This document shows, one piece after another, positions 47,341 through 61,667 of a DNA stretch of 64,000 bases. The notes below the pieces were generated by a model. The model was not told the origin of the DNA. It worked only from the letters and a program-made list of their open reading frames with translations, and made no database searches. Position numbers and translations under genes: made by a program. The stretch comes from Sipunculus nudus (lineage: Eukaryota > Annelida > Sipuncula > Golfingiida > Sipunculidae): NCBI GenBank assembly GCA_026874595.1, contig JAPPUL010000024.1, positions 186,001 to 250,000 of the forward strand, given 5' to 3'. How positions within the stretch are numbered: position 1 is the stretch's first letter; every line of letters starts with the position of its first letter.

Positions 47341-48229
47341 GCAGTTACGTGAAATCATGTTTTTTTCTCGCTTGACGAGATATAGTACGAGATTTGGCAA
47401 GACGAGCAGTTTTATTATGTCAAGACGGCCAAACGTTACGAAATGGCGAAAACTAGATCCGTCTAGCTGTAAAATCGCCGAGTTATAAGCATTTCCGTGT
47501 ACTCTCGTGTTTTCTCGTTTGACGAGATATGGTGCAGGATTTGGCCAGTCTTGTAGATTTGTCATATCAAACTCTCTAAATGTTATGAAATGGCGAAAAC
47601 TACATCTGTCTAGCTGTAAAAGTTGCCGAGTTATTAGCATTTCTGTGAAATCTCCTTTTTTATCGTTTGACGAGATATGGTGCGAGATTTGGCCAGTCTT
47701 GCAGGTTTGTCATGTCAAGCCGTCCAAATGTTAATGAATGCCAAAAACTAGACCTGTCTAGCCGTGAAAGTCGCCGACTTATATGCATTTCTGTGAAATC
47801 TCGTTTTTCCACATTTGACCAGATGTAGTGCGAGATTTCGCCAAGTATCGCAGTTTTACTATGTCAAGTTGGCCAAATGTTACCAAATGCCAAAAACTAG
47901 ACCTGAGTAGCTGTAAAAGTCGCCTAGTTATAAGCATTTCCATGATATCTCGTTTTTTTCTCGCTTGACGAGATATGGTGCGAGATTTGGCCTGATTTCT
48001 TTTCTGGCGTGTCAAGCTGGTCATATGTTATGAAATGCCGAAAACTAGACCTGTGTAGCTGTAAAAGTCGCCGAGTTATAAGCATTTCCGTGAAATCTCG
48101 GTTTTTCTCGTTTGACGATAAACCGAGCGAAATTTGACGAGACTTGCAATTGAATGACTTATAACCAAGGGGAAGCAGCCTTATGCAAAAAACTAGACCC
48201 TTGAAACATAAATATTAACCGAGATAGAA
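47341..48229 (+). repeat. 148-bp monomer array of S4
   Basis: Same monomers as in L1, shifted by 45028. Modules A and B of this unit lie at 49303-51696 and 51697-54104. Confidence 0.9.
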
Positions 48230-49831
48230 GCCAAAAACTGCATATTTTCAGATCGTCAAGTTTAACCCACAAATTTGGTAACCATGGTAACGGCAGCACA
48301 CAGCTACATGTGCGGAGGAATAAGCCAATGTTCCTAGTTTAAGATACAACGATAAAAATTGTGCCATGTTTAAAATTATTGTAGATATTGCAGAAAAATG
48401 ATATGTGTTAGTGTTTCAGGTACCACGCCCCCTGGTGGCTATTTCCAAAAAATGAAAAACTGATTTCGAGATATTTATAAATAACACAAAATATATCAAT
48501 TTCAAAGCCATTGTTAAAAAAATGCAACCTGTAGGTCATATTTAATGAAATCTCGAAGACTCTCGTTTGACGAGAAACGGTGCGAGATTTTGCAAGATTT
48601 TTGATTGGATCACCGAGAGCTCACCAAGGGCTACAAGATGCAAAAAATTGACCTCTCCAGCATAAAAACTGACAGAGTTAGAAGCTGAAAACTGCATATT
48701 TTCAAAATTCAAAAGTTTTACCCCAAAAATAGAGAAATCTGGCAATAGCGCACTTTGGCACCTATGCGCAAAAATAAGCCCATGGTACCCAGTTGAAGGT
48801 GCTGTGATGGAAATGGCCCAATGTTTAATAGTTCTGGAGGTATAGCACCAAAACAAATTTTCATGTTTTTTCATCTGCAACGCCCCCTGGCGGCCATTTC
48901 CAAAATCTGAAAAAACAATTTCGAGATATTCTTGTGTTACATAAAATATCTCAGAATCAGTACGATTGCTGCAAATTTGAAAAATATCAGGAAATTCCAT
49001 GATTTCTCCCTGAAATTGCGTAACCATGGTAACAGCAAATTTAAGTAAGCTACATGTCAAAAGAAAGGCCAGGTGATGACGAAATAAATGAGCTATTGCA
49101 GAAGTGGATAAGCCTATTTATGGCGAAGTTATAGTGCAAAAACCGTTAACCATACCTGTCGTGACCTTGACCTTGACCTTTGACCTATTTTAACCAAAAA
49201 CAATAGGGCACCTAGAAATTATGTTTTTCATCATCCCTGTAAGTTTCAAGGTGATTGTGGCAAAATTGTGGCCAGGAGAGTGCAGACAAACAAACAAACA
49301 GACTAGACGACCATAGGTCGGGACTTGCCGGAAGTAGAAATTAGAAAGTCAAACTAACAGACAACAAACAGCAGAAAGGCAAAAAACATTTGGAACAGGT
49401 CAAATGACCAACCCCTATTGTTTAGAAAACATAAGCACATCTTTATGTGGTTTTACTGATTTTCAAAAGTCGCAGACGAGTAGACAGACAAACAGACAGA
49501 CAGACAGAAAAAAAACTCCAGGTGAAGGTCGTGTACTCATGCCATACAAAATTGAAAGCATGAATAAAATAAGCCACAGTCTATTCGAATAAAAATTCTT
49601 CATACTTTGAATTTCATGAATTGTAACCTACATAAGGTCACTATGGTAAAGGAAGAATATGAAAGAGTAACCAAGAGGATAAACGCATTAAATCTAGTTT
49701 CAGATGCTACAATCAAAGTTGTGACACAGTTTATAGTTTTGGAGATATGGTACAATAATGGTTACTGCAGCGGCATCTGGGTGGTTATTTTCCAAAATGA
49801 TAAAAGTAAGCTTCGCGAAATTTTATTAGTA

Positions 49832-49866
<35 letters not shown>

Positions 49867-50035
49867 GATGTATAATTTATATTTAACCCCTACCCCTAAT
49901 TGCAAACCGGATATCCGTCCCTGATTTGACACACCCAACTGCAAATCGGATCCGTCCCTGATATTAAAGTTGTGATTGTGCTTACCAGCAACACTATCTC
50001 TGCATTCCGTAACATTTGGGGGAGCCTCTCTCTTT

Positions 50036-50085
<50 letters not shown>

Positions 50086-52221
50086 GGATTATCCTTTACA
50101 ACAGGTCATTAAGCTCTCAATGCATTGAAATCCTCAAAGTGCGGCCACACAAAGAATGAAAAGAGGCCACCACCAAAAGCACAGGTGGGATCAATCCGGA
50201 TTGTGTCTTTTCATGGACCATCGCACATCCATAGAACAAAGCTCCAACTGTCAAATGTAATGCCCCTGCCGACATTTACTATTACATACTGCCATCGCTT
50301 ATGGTCATGGCAATTGGATGTACTTTTTTTATTTGAAGAAAAACGATGCAAGATTCGAAGAAACTTACAATATAATCATATAATGTGACCGAGAATGTTA
50401 GACGCTATCAAATGCTGAAAACTATAAGTCTTCCACATAAAAATAACACAATTATAGGCGTTTCTTTGAATGGTCCCATGTTCTCGTTTGACAAGAAATG
50501 GTGCGAGATATGACGAGATATTCACTTTTATCACTTAAAACTAGTCAAATGATTCTTGAACAATAGAAAAATAAAATATCTAGCATGAAAATGACCGACA
50601 TAAAGACATTTGTTTGAAATCTAAAATATTCTCGTTTGGCGGGAGATGATACGAGATGTGGCGAGATTTGCAGTGTAATCATGTCCAGCTTCTGAAATAC
50701 TACCAAATGCTGAAAACTACTCCATTTTAGCATTAACCGTGATCAAGTTATAAGCATTTCTGTGAAATCTCGTAATTTCGCGTTTGGTAAAATCCGAGCG
50801 TGATTTGACGAGAATTGCAATGGAATGGCTTAGAACCAAGAGAAAGCAGCCTTATGCTAAAAACTAGACCCTTAAAGCATAAATATTAACCGAGATAGAA
50901 GCCAAAAACTACATATTTTCAGATCGTCAAGTTTAACCCCAAAATTTGGTAACCATGGTAACGGCAGCACAAGGCTATATGTAGGAAGGAATAAGGCAAT
51001 GATCCTAGTTTTAGATGCGACAAAGAAAATTGTTATATGCTTAATATTTTTTTAGATATTGCGGAAAAATGAAAAGTTGTAGTGTTTCCGGTACCACGCC
51101 CCCTGGTGGCTATTTTCGAAAAATGAAAAAACAAGTTCGAGATAATACAGAAAAACAGAAAATATGTCACTTTTAGAACATAAGCTGTAAAACTGCCACC
51201 TCTAAATCGTATTTAATGAAATCTCGAAAAATCTCGTTTGACGAAAAATGGCACGAGATTTTGCGAGACTTGCATTAATTTTCCATAGAGCATATAAAAT
51301 GCTACACAATGCAAAAAACTAGACCTCACTAACTTAAAAAATGAGAAATTTGGAGTGAAATTTTCGAATTTTCCAATTTCCCCCCAAAAATACGTTACCA
51401 TGGTAACAATTGAACGGAAAAATTTGATAGCAATTGGAAAGCTAACATAAAGAGGAGTAAAATGAGCTACAGATTATGCGGCTACGATTATTATTGACGA
51501 AGATATGAAGAAAATAAAAATTTTAGGTGTTTTGGTGACACTGACCTTGACCTTTCACCGATCATGACCAAAAACAATAGGCTCCGAGAAGAATCGATTT
51601 TACACTTAATGTAAAAGTTTCAGAGCGATTGCTTTAAAATTGTGGCTTGTAGCGCACAGACATACAGACAGACAGACAGACAAACAAACAAACAAACTAG
51701 ACGACCATAGGTCGGGACTTGCCGGAAGTAGAAATTAGAAAGTCAAACTAACAGACAACAAACAGTAGAAAGGCAAAAAACATTTGGAACAGGTCAAATG
51801 ACCAACCCCTATTGTTTGGAAAACATAAACACATCTTTATGTGGTTTTACTGAATTTCAAAAGTCGCAGACGAGTAGACAGACAAACAGCCAGACAGACA
51901 GAAAAAAAAACTCCAGGTGAAGGTCGTGTACTCATGCCATACAAAATTGAAAGCATGAATAAAATAAGCCACAGTCTATTCGAATAATTCTTCATACTTT
52001 GAATTTCATGAATTGTAACCTACACAAGGTCACCATGGTAAGGGAAGAATATGAAAGAGCAACCAAGAGGATAAACCGTTAAATCTAGTTTCAGATGCTA
52101 CAATCAAAGTTGTGACACAGTTTATAGTTTTGGAGATATGGTACAATAATGATTACTGCAGCGCCATCTGGTGGTTATTTTCCAAAATGATAAAAGTAAG
52201 CTTCGCGAAATTTTATTAGTA

Positions 52222-52282
<61 letters not shown>

Positions 52283-54064
52283 TTTATATGATGTATAATT
52301 TATATTTAACCCCTACCCCCAACTGCAAACCGGATATCCGTCCCTGATTTGACACACCCAACTGCAAATCGGGGATCCGTCCCTGATATTATAGTTGTGA
52401 TTGTGCTTACCAGCAACACTATCTCTGCATTCAGTAACATTTCGGGGAGCCTCTCTCTTTGTTTTTTTTTTTAAAGGGATTATCCTTTACAACAGGTCAT
52501 TAAGCTCTCAATGCATTGAAATCCTCAAAGTGCGGCCATACAAACCATGAAAAGAGGCCACCACCAAAAGCACAGGTGGGATCAATCCGAATTGTGTCTT
52601 TTCATGGACCATCGCACATCCATAGAACAAAGCTCCAACTGTCAAATGTAATGCCCCTGCCGACATTTACTATCACATACTGCCATCGCCTATGGTCATG
52701 GCAATTGGATGTAATTTTTTTATTTGAAGAAAAACGATGCAAGATTTGAAGAAACTTACAATATAATCATATAATGTGACCGAGAATGTTAGACGCTATC
52801 AAATGCTGAAAACTTTAAGTCTTCCACATAAAAATAACACAATTATAGGCGTTTCTTTGAATGGTCCCATGTTCTCGTTTGACAAGAAATGGTGCGAGAT
52901 ATGACGAGACATTCACTTTTGTCACTTAAAACTAGTCAAATGATTCTTGAACAATAGAAAAATAAAATATCTAGCATGAAAATGACCGAGATAAAGACAT
53001 TTGTTTGAAATCTAAAATATTCTCGTTTGGCGGGAGATGATACGAGATGTGGCGAGATTTGCAGTGTAATCATGTCCAGCTTCTGAAATGCTTCCAAATG
53101 CTGAAAACTACTCCATTTTAGCATTAACCGTGATCAAGCTATAAGCATTTCTGTGAAATCTCGTAATTTCTCGTTTGGCAATAAACCGAGCGAGATTTGA
53201 CGAGACTTGCAATTAAATGGCTTAGAACCAAGAGAAAGCAGCCTTATGCAAAAAACTAGACCCTTAAAACATAAATATTAACCGAGATAGAAGCCAAAAA
53301 CTACATATTTTCAGATCGTCAAGTTTAACCCAAAAATTTGGTAACCATGGCAACGGCCGCACAAGGCTATATGTCGGATGGAATAAGGCAATGATCCTAG
53401 TTTTAGATGCGACAAAAAAAATTGTTATTTGCTTAATATTTTTTAAGATATTGCGGAAAAATGATAAGTTGTAGTGTTTCCAGTACCACGCCCCCTGGTG
53501 GCTTTTTTCGAAAAATGAAAAAACAAGTTCGAGATAATACAGAACAACAGAAAATTTGTCACTTTCAGAACCTCAGCTGTAAAACTGCGACCTCTAGATC
53601 GTATTTAATGAAATCTCGAAAAGTCTCATTTGACGACAAATGGCACGAGATTTTGCGAGACTTGCATTAATTTAGCACAGAGCGTATAAAATGCTACACA
53701 ATGCAAAAAACTAGAGCTCTCTAACTTAAAAATTGAGAAATTTGGAGGGAAATTTTCGAATTTTCTGATTTTCCCCCAAAAATACGTTACCATGGTAACC
53801 ATTGACCGGACATATTTTCTAGCACATGGAAAGCTAACATAATGAGGAATAAAATGAGCTACAGATTTAGCAGCTACGATTATTATTGACGAAGATATGA
53901 AGAAAAATCTGTTTTAAGAGTTTTTGGTAACCCTGACCTTGACCTTTGAACGGTCATGGCCAAAAACAATAGGCTCCGAGAAGAACCGATTTTACACTTA
54001 ATGTAAAATTTTCAGAGCGATTGCTTTAAAATTGTGGCTTGTAGCGCGCAGACATACAGACAGA

Positions 54065-54104
54065 CAAACAAACAAACAAACAAACAAACAAACAAACAAA
54101 CAAA
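54065..54104 (+). repeat. (CAAA)10 at the S-type deletion junction, S4
   Basis: Identical to the junction at 26135-26174, including the copy number, followed by palindromes at 54125, 54196 and 54256. Confidence 0.9.
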
Positions 54105-57100
54105 CATACGGAACTGACCAACATACTTGCCGAAATCTTTGATTCCGGCAAGTAACAAACAGACAGACAAACAGACATACGCAACTGACCAATATGCTTG
54201 CGGAAATCGAAGATTTCCGGCAAGCAACAAACAAACATACGCGGGTGATCAACATGCTTGCGAAAATCGAAGATTTCCGGCAAGCAATAAAGTCTGGACT
54301 GTGCCTCCAACATGTATGATAATAGATAGGGCCCGGAAAGGCCGACACGCACCGCTGCACACGCCGGCCGCCCCCCGTAAGGACCCTGCCAGCACTTGCG
54401 GCGACGGCACTTGACTTGGTGGTTTGGTGAAACACGGCGCGAGATCTGACGAAACTTACAATATGACCCCTGAATGTGACTGCGAGTGTCAGGCGCTACC
54501 CAACGCTGAAAACCATGTGTCTGTAGCGTAAAAAATGACAGAATTATAGGCATTTCTTTGAATGGTCCCGTGTTCTCGTTTCACGAGAAACGTAGCGAGA
54601 TATGACGAGACTTTCTATTGAATGACTAAGAAGTAAACTAATGCTATCTAACGCCAAAAACCAGAGCTTTCTATCGCAAATATTGACAGAGATAGAAGCA
54701 GGAAAACTCCGTATTTCAGATTGTCAAGTTTTACCCCAAAATTCGGTAACCATGGTAACGGCAGCACAAGGCTAAATGTACGAAGGAATAAGGCAATGAT
54801 CCTAGTTTTAGATGCGACAAAAATTATTGTTATATGCTAAATATTTTTTTAGATATTGCGGAAAAATGATATGTTACAGTGTTTCCAGTACCACGCCCCC
54901 TGGTGGCTATTTCCGAAAAATGAAAAAACAAGTTCGAGATAATACAAAACAACAGAAAATATGTCACTTTCAGAACCTTAGCTGTAAAACTGCGACCTGT
55001 AAATCGTATTTAATGAAATCTCGAAAAGTCCCATTTGACGACAAATGGCACGAGATTTTGCGAGACTTACATTAATTTCGCATAGAGCATATTAAATGCT
55101 ACGCATTGCAAAAAACTAGGCCTCTCTAACTTAAAAAATGAGAAATTTGGAGGGAAATTTTCGAATTTTCTGATTTTCCCCCAAAAATACGTTACCATGG
55201 TAACCATTGACCGGAAAAATTTGCCAGCACTTGGATAGCTAACATAGTGAGGAATAAAATGAGCTACAGATTATGCGGCTACGATTATTATTGACGAAGA
55301 TATGAAGAAAATAAAGATTTTAGGTTTTTTGGTGACCCTGACCTTGACCTTTGACCGATCATGACCAAAAACAATAGGCTCCGAGGAGAACAGATCTTAC
55401 AGTTTATGGATAAGTTTCAGAGCGATTGCTTAAAAACTGTGGCCTGTAGCGCGTGTACATACAGACAAACAAACAGACAGACAAACAAACAAACAAACAA
55501 ACAAACATACGCGGGTGATCAACATGCTTGCGAAAATCGAAGATTTCCGGCAAGCAACAAACAGACATACGCAACTGACCAACATGCTTGCCGAAATCGA
55601 AGATTTCCGGCAAGCAATAAACAGACATTTGCGACTGGCGAACCTGCCTGCAGAAATCGAAGATATCCGGCAAGCAATGAAAAAAAAAAAAAAAACGGTT
55701 CGGGTCCTTTCCTGAAGGACACAACGACTGAAACTTTGGACAGCAATCACCTGCATGCGCACAGACGTGCAGGCACGCGTTTTAGGTCTGACCAGGTCTG
55801 ACCAGGTCTGAGGGCACACTGGAATGGTGACGTTCCTATGGCCCTGAGAAAATGGTCAGCCCGTCCCGTTTATTTATTCACAAGTTTTTACAAGGAAATG
55901 GCCGTGGCCCCCGCTACGCCAATTGATTCATCCGGTCGGCTGCGGGCCTGAATTGACATTTGGCCCGATGGACCCTACACAAAACGAGCAAACTGCGCTG
56001 ATTGTCGCTCATACCTACACGTGTCTTTGTCTTACTAAAACGCGTGTCATCGTGCATTCCTGCATGACTCTGTGCATTCAGTTTTCCCTCCGTTTATAAA
56101 GTTTATATGGACATACTGACAAAGTGACCCAAGACCGAGACCAGATGACTTTACCAGGTTATGGAGAAGACTCAGAGTAAGAACATAAGCTATAGTTTAT
56201 GTAATTGAGGCTTTGGGTTTTAGAGATATGGCCAAATTAATGATATGTGTGTGAGGGTCATGTGCAGCGCCCCCTAGCGGCGAATTCTGGAAAATGAAAA
56301 ATCGGTTTCGAGATATTAGTGTACGACATAAGATGTAACAGTTTTAAAAGGATTCTTTCAAAACTGTGACCTGTAGAATGCTATATGTGAGACGCCAGAA
56401 CCGGTAAGCAGGCGAATTTGATGAAAACTGAGAAACAGACGGACACACTGACAAAGTGACTCAAGATTGAGTCGAAATGACTACACCAGGATTTAGGAAA
56501 GACTCAGAGGATGAAAATAAGCTTTAGTTTATGTAATTTAGGCTCACAGTTTTGGAGATATGGCCAAAACATGATATGTTGGGGAGGTTTGCATACAGCG
56601 CCACCTAGCGGCTGCATTCAAAAAATGGAAAAACCGTTTCGAGATAATAGTGTAGGACTTATGATATGTCAGTTTCAAAATGATTCCTGCAATAATGTGG
56701 CCTTTGGCGCAAGATGAATGAAATCACGAAATATCTCTATTCACGAGATATTTTACGAGATACTGCAAGACTTGTTATGAAATCTTGTAGTACTAGTTGA
56801 ATGCTACCTGATGCAAAAAACTAGGTCTCTCTAGCTTTAGCACTGACAAAGTTAGAAAAATAAGACCCCTTAATTTCGAATATCATGACTTTTCCCCCAA
56901 AATTTATAACCATGGTTACGGCAAATTTGAGTCAGCTACACACCAGATGACAGGCCTTGGAATGACAATTAAAATGAGCTATTGTTGAAGTAGATACAAC
57001 TAATAGTCACAAAGATATGAAGAAAAAACCGTTTTGATAGGTTTGATGACCTTGACCTTGACCTTTCACTTATTTTGACCAAAAACAATAAGGCACCTAG

Positions 57101-58052
57101 AATTTTGGTTGTTTATCATCCCTGAAAGTTTCAAGGTGATTGTGGCAAAATTGTGGCCAGGAGAGTGATGACAAACAAACAAATGAGGTTGATACGACCA
57201 TATTTGACCAAGTGATGAAGAAAAGAAAATTTCGAGGTTTTTCGATGACCTTGTCCTTGACCTATATTGACGAAAAACGATAGAGCACCTTGCATTTTAT
57301 TTTTTCGTCATCTCTGTAAGTTTCAAGGTGATTGCGGCAAAACTGTGGCTTGTAGTGTCGTAAATGTGAGACAGAACAACAAGGCCGTTGACAAAATTGA
57401 CAACAACAGAGGAACAGACAGACATACTGACAAGGTGACACATGGCCAGCAAAGGCTGAGCACCCTTTGATATGGGGAATGGAAAGACGAACAAAATGAG
57501 GTAAGAATGAGGTTGATACGACAATTTGTGACAAAGTTTTGAGGAAAATACGGTTTCGAGGTTTTTTGAGGGTCTTGACCTTGACCTTTGACCTATTTCA
57601 ATAAAAAACAAAAGACTGCCTAGAATTTTGCTTGTCCATCATCTCTAAAAGTTTCAAGGTTATTGCTGCAAAACTATGGCCTGTAGTGTCGTAAATGTCC
57701 GAAAGAACAACAAGGCCGTTAAAAAAATTGACAACAACCCTGAAACAGACAGACATACTGACAAGGTGACACAAGGCCAACAAAGGATCATCATACCAGG
57801 ATATGGGCAATGGAAAGACGAACAAAATGAGGTAAGAATGAGGTTGATACGACAATTTTTAACCAAGTTATGAGGAAAATAAAATTTTGAGGTTTTTTGA
57901 TGACCTTGACCTTAACCGTTTACCTTCATTAACCAAAAACAATAGGGCACCTAGAAATTTAATTCTCCATCATCTCTGAAAGTTTCAAGGTGATTGTGGC
58001 AAAATTGTGGCCAGGAGGGTGCAGACAGACAGACGGACAGACAGACAGACAG

Positions 58053-58091
<39 letters not shown>

Positions 58092-58167
58092 TACGCAACT
58101 GAGCAATATGCTTGCCGAAATCTTTGATTCCGGCAAGCAACTAGCTGCAAAAGTCGCGGTGTTATCA

Positions 58168-59056
58168 GCAGTTACGTGAAATCATGTTTTTTTCTCGCTT
58201 GACGAGATATAGTACGAGATTTGGCAAGACGAGCAGTTTTATTATGTCAAGACGGCCAAACGTTACGAAATGGCGAAAACTAGATCCGTCTAGCTGTAAA
58301 ATCGCCGAGTTATAAGCATTTCCGTGTACTCTCGTGTTTTCTCGTTTGACGAGATATGGTGCAGGATTTGGCCAGTCTTGTAGATTTGTCATATCAAACT
58401 CTCTAAATGTTATGAAATGGCGAAAACTACATCTGTCTAGCTGTAAAAGTTGCCGAGTTATTAGCATTTCTGTGAAATCTCCTTTTTTATCGTTTGACGA
58501 GATATGGTGCGAGATTTGGCCAGTCTTGCAGGTTTGTCATGTCAAGCCGTCCAAATGTTAATGAATGCCAAAAACTAGACCTGTCTAGCCGTGAAAGTCG
58601 CCGACTTATATGCATTTCTGTGAAATCTCGTTTTTCCACATTTGACCAGATGTAGTGCGAGATTTCGCCAAGTATCGCAGTTTTACTATGTCAAGTTGGC
58701 CAAATGTTACCAAATGCCAAAAACTAGACCTGAGTAGCTGTAAAAGTCGCCTAGTTATAAGCATTTCCATGATATCTCGTTTTTTTCTCGCTTGACGAGA
58801 TATGGTGCGAGATTTGGCCTGATTTCTTTTCTGGCGTGTCAAGCTGGTCATATGTTATGAAATGCCGAAAACTAGACCTGTGTAGCTGTAAAAGTCGCCG
58901 AGTTATAAGCATTTCCGTGAAATCTCGGTTTTTCTCGTTTGACGATAAACCGAGCGAAATTTGACGAGACTTGCAATTGAATGACTTATAACCAAGGGGA
59001 AGCAGCCTTATGCAAAAAACTAGACCCTTGAAACATAAATATTAACCGAGATAGAA
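58168..59056 (+). repeat. 148-bp monomer array of unit 5
   Basis: Same monomers, shifted by 55855. Module A of this unit is 60130-62506 and module B starts at 62507, cut by the window end in its monomer part. Confidence 0.9.
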
Positions 59057-60658
59057 GCCAAAAACTGCATATTTTCAGATCGTCAAGTTTAACCCACAAA
59101 TTTGGTAACCATGGTAACGGCAGCACACAGCTACATGTGCGGAGGAATAAGCCAATGTTCCTAGTTTAAGATACAACGATAAAAATTGTGCCATGTTTAA
59201 AATTATTGTAGATATTGCAGAAAAATGATATGTGTTAGTGTTTCAGGTACCACGCCCCCTGGTGGCTATTTCCAAAAAATGAAAAACTGATTTCGAGATA
59301 TTTATAAATAACACAAAATATATCAATTTCAAAGCCATTGTTCAAAAAATGCAACCTGTAGGTCATATTTAATGAAATCTCGAAGACTCTCGTTTGACGA
59401 GAAACGGTGCGAGATTTTGCAAGATTTTTGATTGGATCACCGAGAGCTCACCAAGGGCTACAAGATGCAAAAAATTGACCTCTCCAGCATAAAAACAGAC
59501 AGAGTTAGAAGCTGAAAACTGCATATTTTCAAAATTCAAAAGTTTTACCCCAAAAATAGAGAAATCTGGCAATAGCGCACTTTGGCACCTATGCGCAAAA
59601 ATAAGCCCATGGTACCCAGTTGAAGGTGCTGTGATGGAAATGGCCCAATGTTTAATAGTTCTGGAGGTATAGCACCAAAACAAATTTTCATGTTTTTTCA
59701 TCTGCAACGCCCCCTGGCGGCCATTTCCAAAATCTGAAAAAACAATTTCGAGATATTCTTGTGTTACATAAAATATCTCAGAATCAGTACGATTGCTGCA
59801 AATTTGAAAAATATCAGGAAATTCCATGATTTCTCCCTGAAATTGCGTAACCATGGTAACAGCAAATTTAAGTAAGCTACATGTCAAAAGAAAGGCCAGG
59901 TGATGACGAAATAAATGAGCTATTGCAGAAGTGGATAAGCCTATTTATGGCGAAGTTATAGTGCAAAAACCGTTAACCATACCTGTCGTGACCTTGACCT
60001 TGACCTTTGACCTATTTTAACCAAAAACAATAGGGCACCTAGAAATTATGTTTTTCATCATCCCTGTAAGTTTCAAGGTGATTGTGGCAAAATTGTGGCC
60101 AGGAGAGTGCAGACAAACAAACAAACAGACTAGACGACCATAGGTCGGGACTTGCCGGAAGTAGAAATTAGAAAGTCAAACTAACAGACAACAAACAGCA
60201 GAAAGGCAAAAAACATTTGGAACAGGTCAAATGACCAACCCCTATTGTTTAGAAAACATAAGCACATCTTTATGTGGTTTTACTGATTTTCAAAAGTCGC
60301 AGACGAGTAGACAGACAAACAGACAGACAGACAGAAAAAAAACTCCAGGTGAAGGTCGTGTACTCATGCCATACAAAATTGAAAGCATGAATAAAATAAG
60401 CCACAGTCTATTCGAATAAAAATTCTTCATACTTTGAATGTCATGAATTGTAACCTACATAAGGTCACTATGGTAAAGGAAGAATATGAAAGAGTAACCA
60501 AGAGGATAAACGCATTAAATCTAGTTTCAGATGCTACAATCAAAGTTGTGACACAGTTTATAGTTTTGGAGATATGGTACAATAATGGTTACTGCAGCGG
60601 CATCTGGGTGGTTATTTTCCAAAATGATAAAAGTAAGCTTCGCGAAATTTTATTAGTA

Positions 60659-60693
<35 letters not shown>

Positions 60694-60863
60694 GATGTAT
60701 AATTTATATTTAACCCCTACCCCTAATTGCAAACCGGATATCCGTCCCTGATTTGACACACCCAACTGCAAATCGGATCCGTCCCTGATATTAAAGTTGT
60801 GATTGTGCTTACCAGCAACACTATCTCTGCATTCCGTAACATTTGGGGGAGCCTCTCTCTTTG

Positions 60864-60895
<32 letters not shown>

Positions 60896-61659
60896 GGATT
60901 ATCCTTTACAACAGGTCATTAAGCTCTCAATGCATTGAAATCCTCAAAGTGCGGCCACACAAAGAATGAAAAGAGGCCACCACCAAAAGCACAGGTGGGA
61001 TCAATCCGGATTGTGTCTTTTCATGGACCATCGCACATCCATAGAACAAAGCTCCAACTGTCAAATGTAATGCCCCTGCCGACATTTACTATTACATACT
61101 GCCATCGCTTATGGTCATGGCAATTGGATGTACTTTTTTTATTTGAAGAAAAACGATGCAAGATTCGAAGAAACTTACAATATAATCATATAATGTGACC
61201 GAGAATGTTAGACGCTATCAAATGCTGAAAACTATAAGTCTTCCACATAAAAATAACACAATTATAGGCGTTTCTTTGAATGGTCCCATGTTCTCGTTTG
61301 ACAAGAAATGGTGCGAGATATGACGAGATATTCACTTTTATCACTTAAAACTAGTCAAATGATTCTTGAACAATAGAAAAATAAAATATCTAGCATGAAA
61401 ATGACCGACATAAAGACATTTGTTTGAAATCTAAAATATTCTCGTTTGGCGGGAGATGATACGAGATGTGGCGAGATTTGCAGTGTAATCATGTCCAGCT
61501 TCTGAAATACTACCAAATGCTGAAAACTACTCCATTTTAGCATTAACCGTGATCAAGTTATAAGCATTTCTGTGAAATCTCGTAATTTCGCGTTTGGTAA
61601 AATCCGAGCGTGATTTGACGAGAATTGCAATGGAATGGCTTAGAACCAAGAGAAAGCAG

Positions 61660-61667
61660 CCTTATGC
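61660..61667 (+). other. S-type variant pair inside an L-like unit
   Basis: Both diagnostic bases are C here, as in S2 and S4. L1 (5802, 5809) and L3 have T and A. Flanking markers on both sides (poly-T of 29, (TTA)20 at 63034) are L3-like, so a short S-type tract seems to lie within unit 5. Confidence 0.7.

Larger units (their letters stand above)
1..55855 (+). repeat. Higher-order L+S repeat, two full copies of about 27.93 kb
   Basis: L1+S2 (1-27926) and L3+S4 (27927-55855, 27929 bp) are near-identical dimers, and unit 5 begins a third. Alternation of two length variants is what amplification of an L-S dimer would give, rather than independent amplification of each form. Diagnostic tract lengths support this: poly-T is 26, 46, 27, 46 and 29 along units 1 to 5. 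An assembly artefact that interleaves two alleles cannot be excluded from sequence alone. Confidence 0.85.
45029..55855 (+). repeat. Macrosatellite unit 4, short type (S4)
   Basis: This 10827-bp unit equals S2 minus one A in the poly-A tract near 55680 (16 instead of 17). It has the same deletion junction, the same (CAAA)10 and the same 46-T tract as S2, so S2 and S4 descend from one deletion event. CTCF-like motifs start at 45439, 45769, 48423, 48878, 49769 (decayed), 51094, 52159, 53486 and 54891. Confidence 0.95.
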
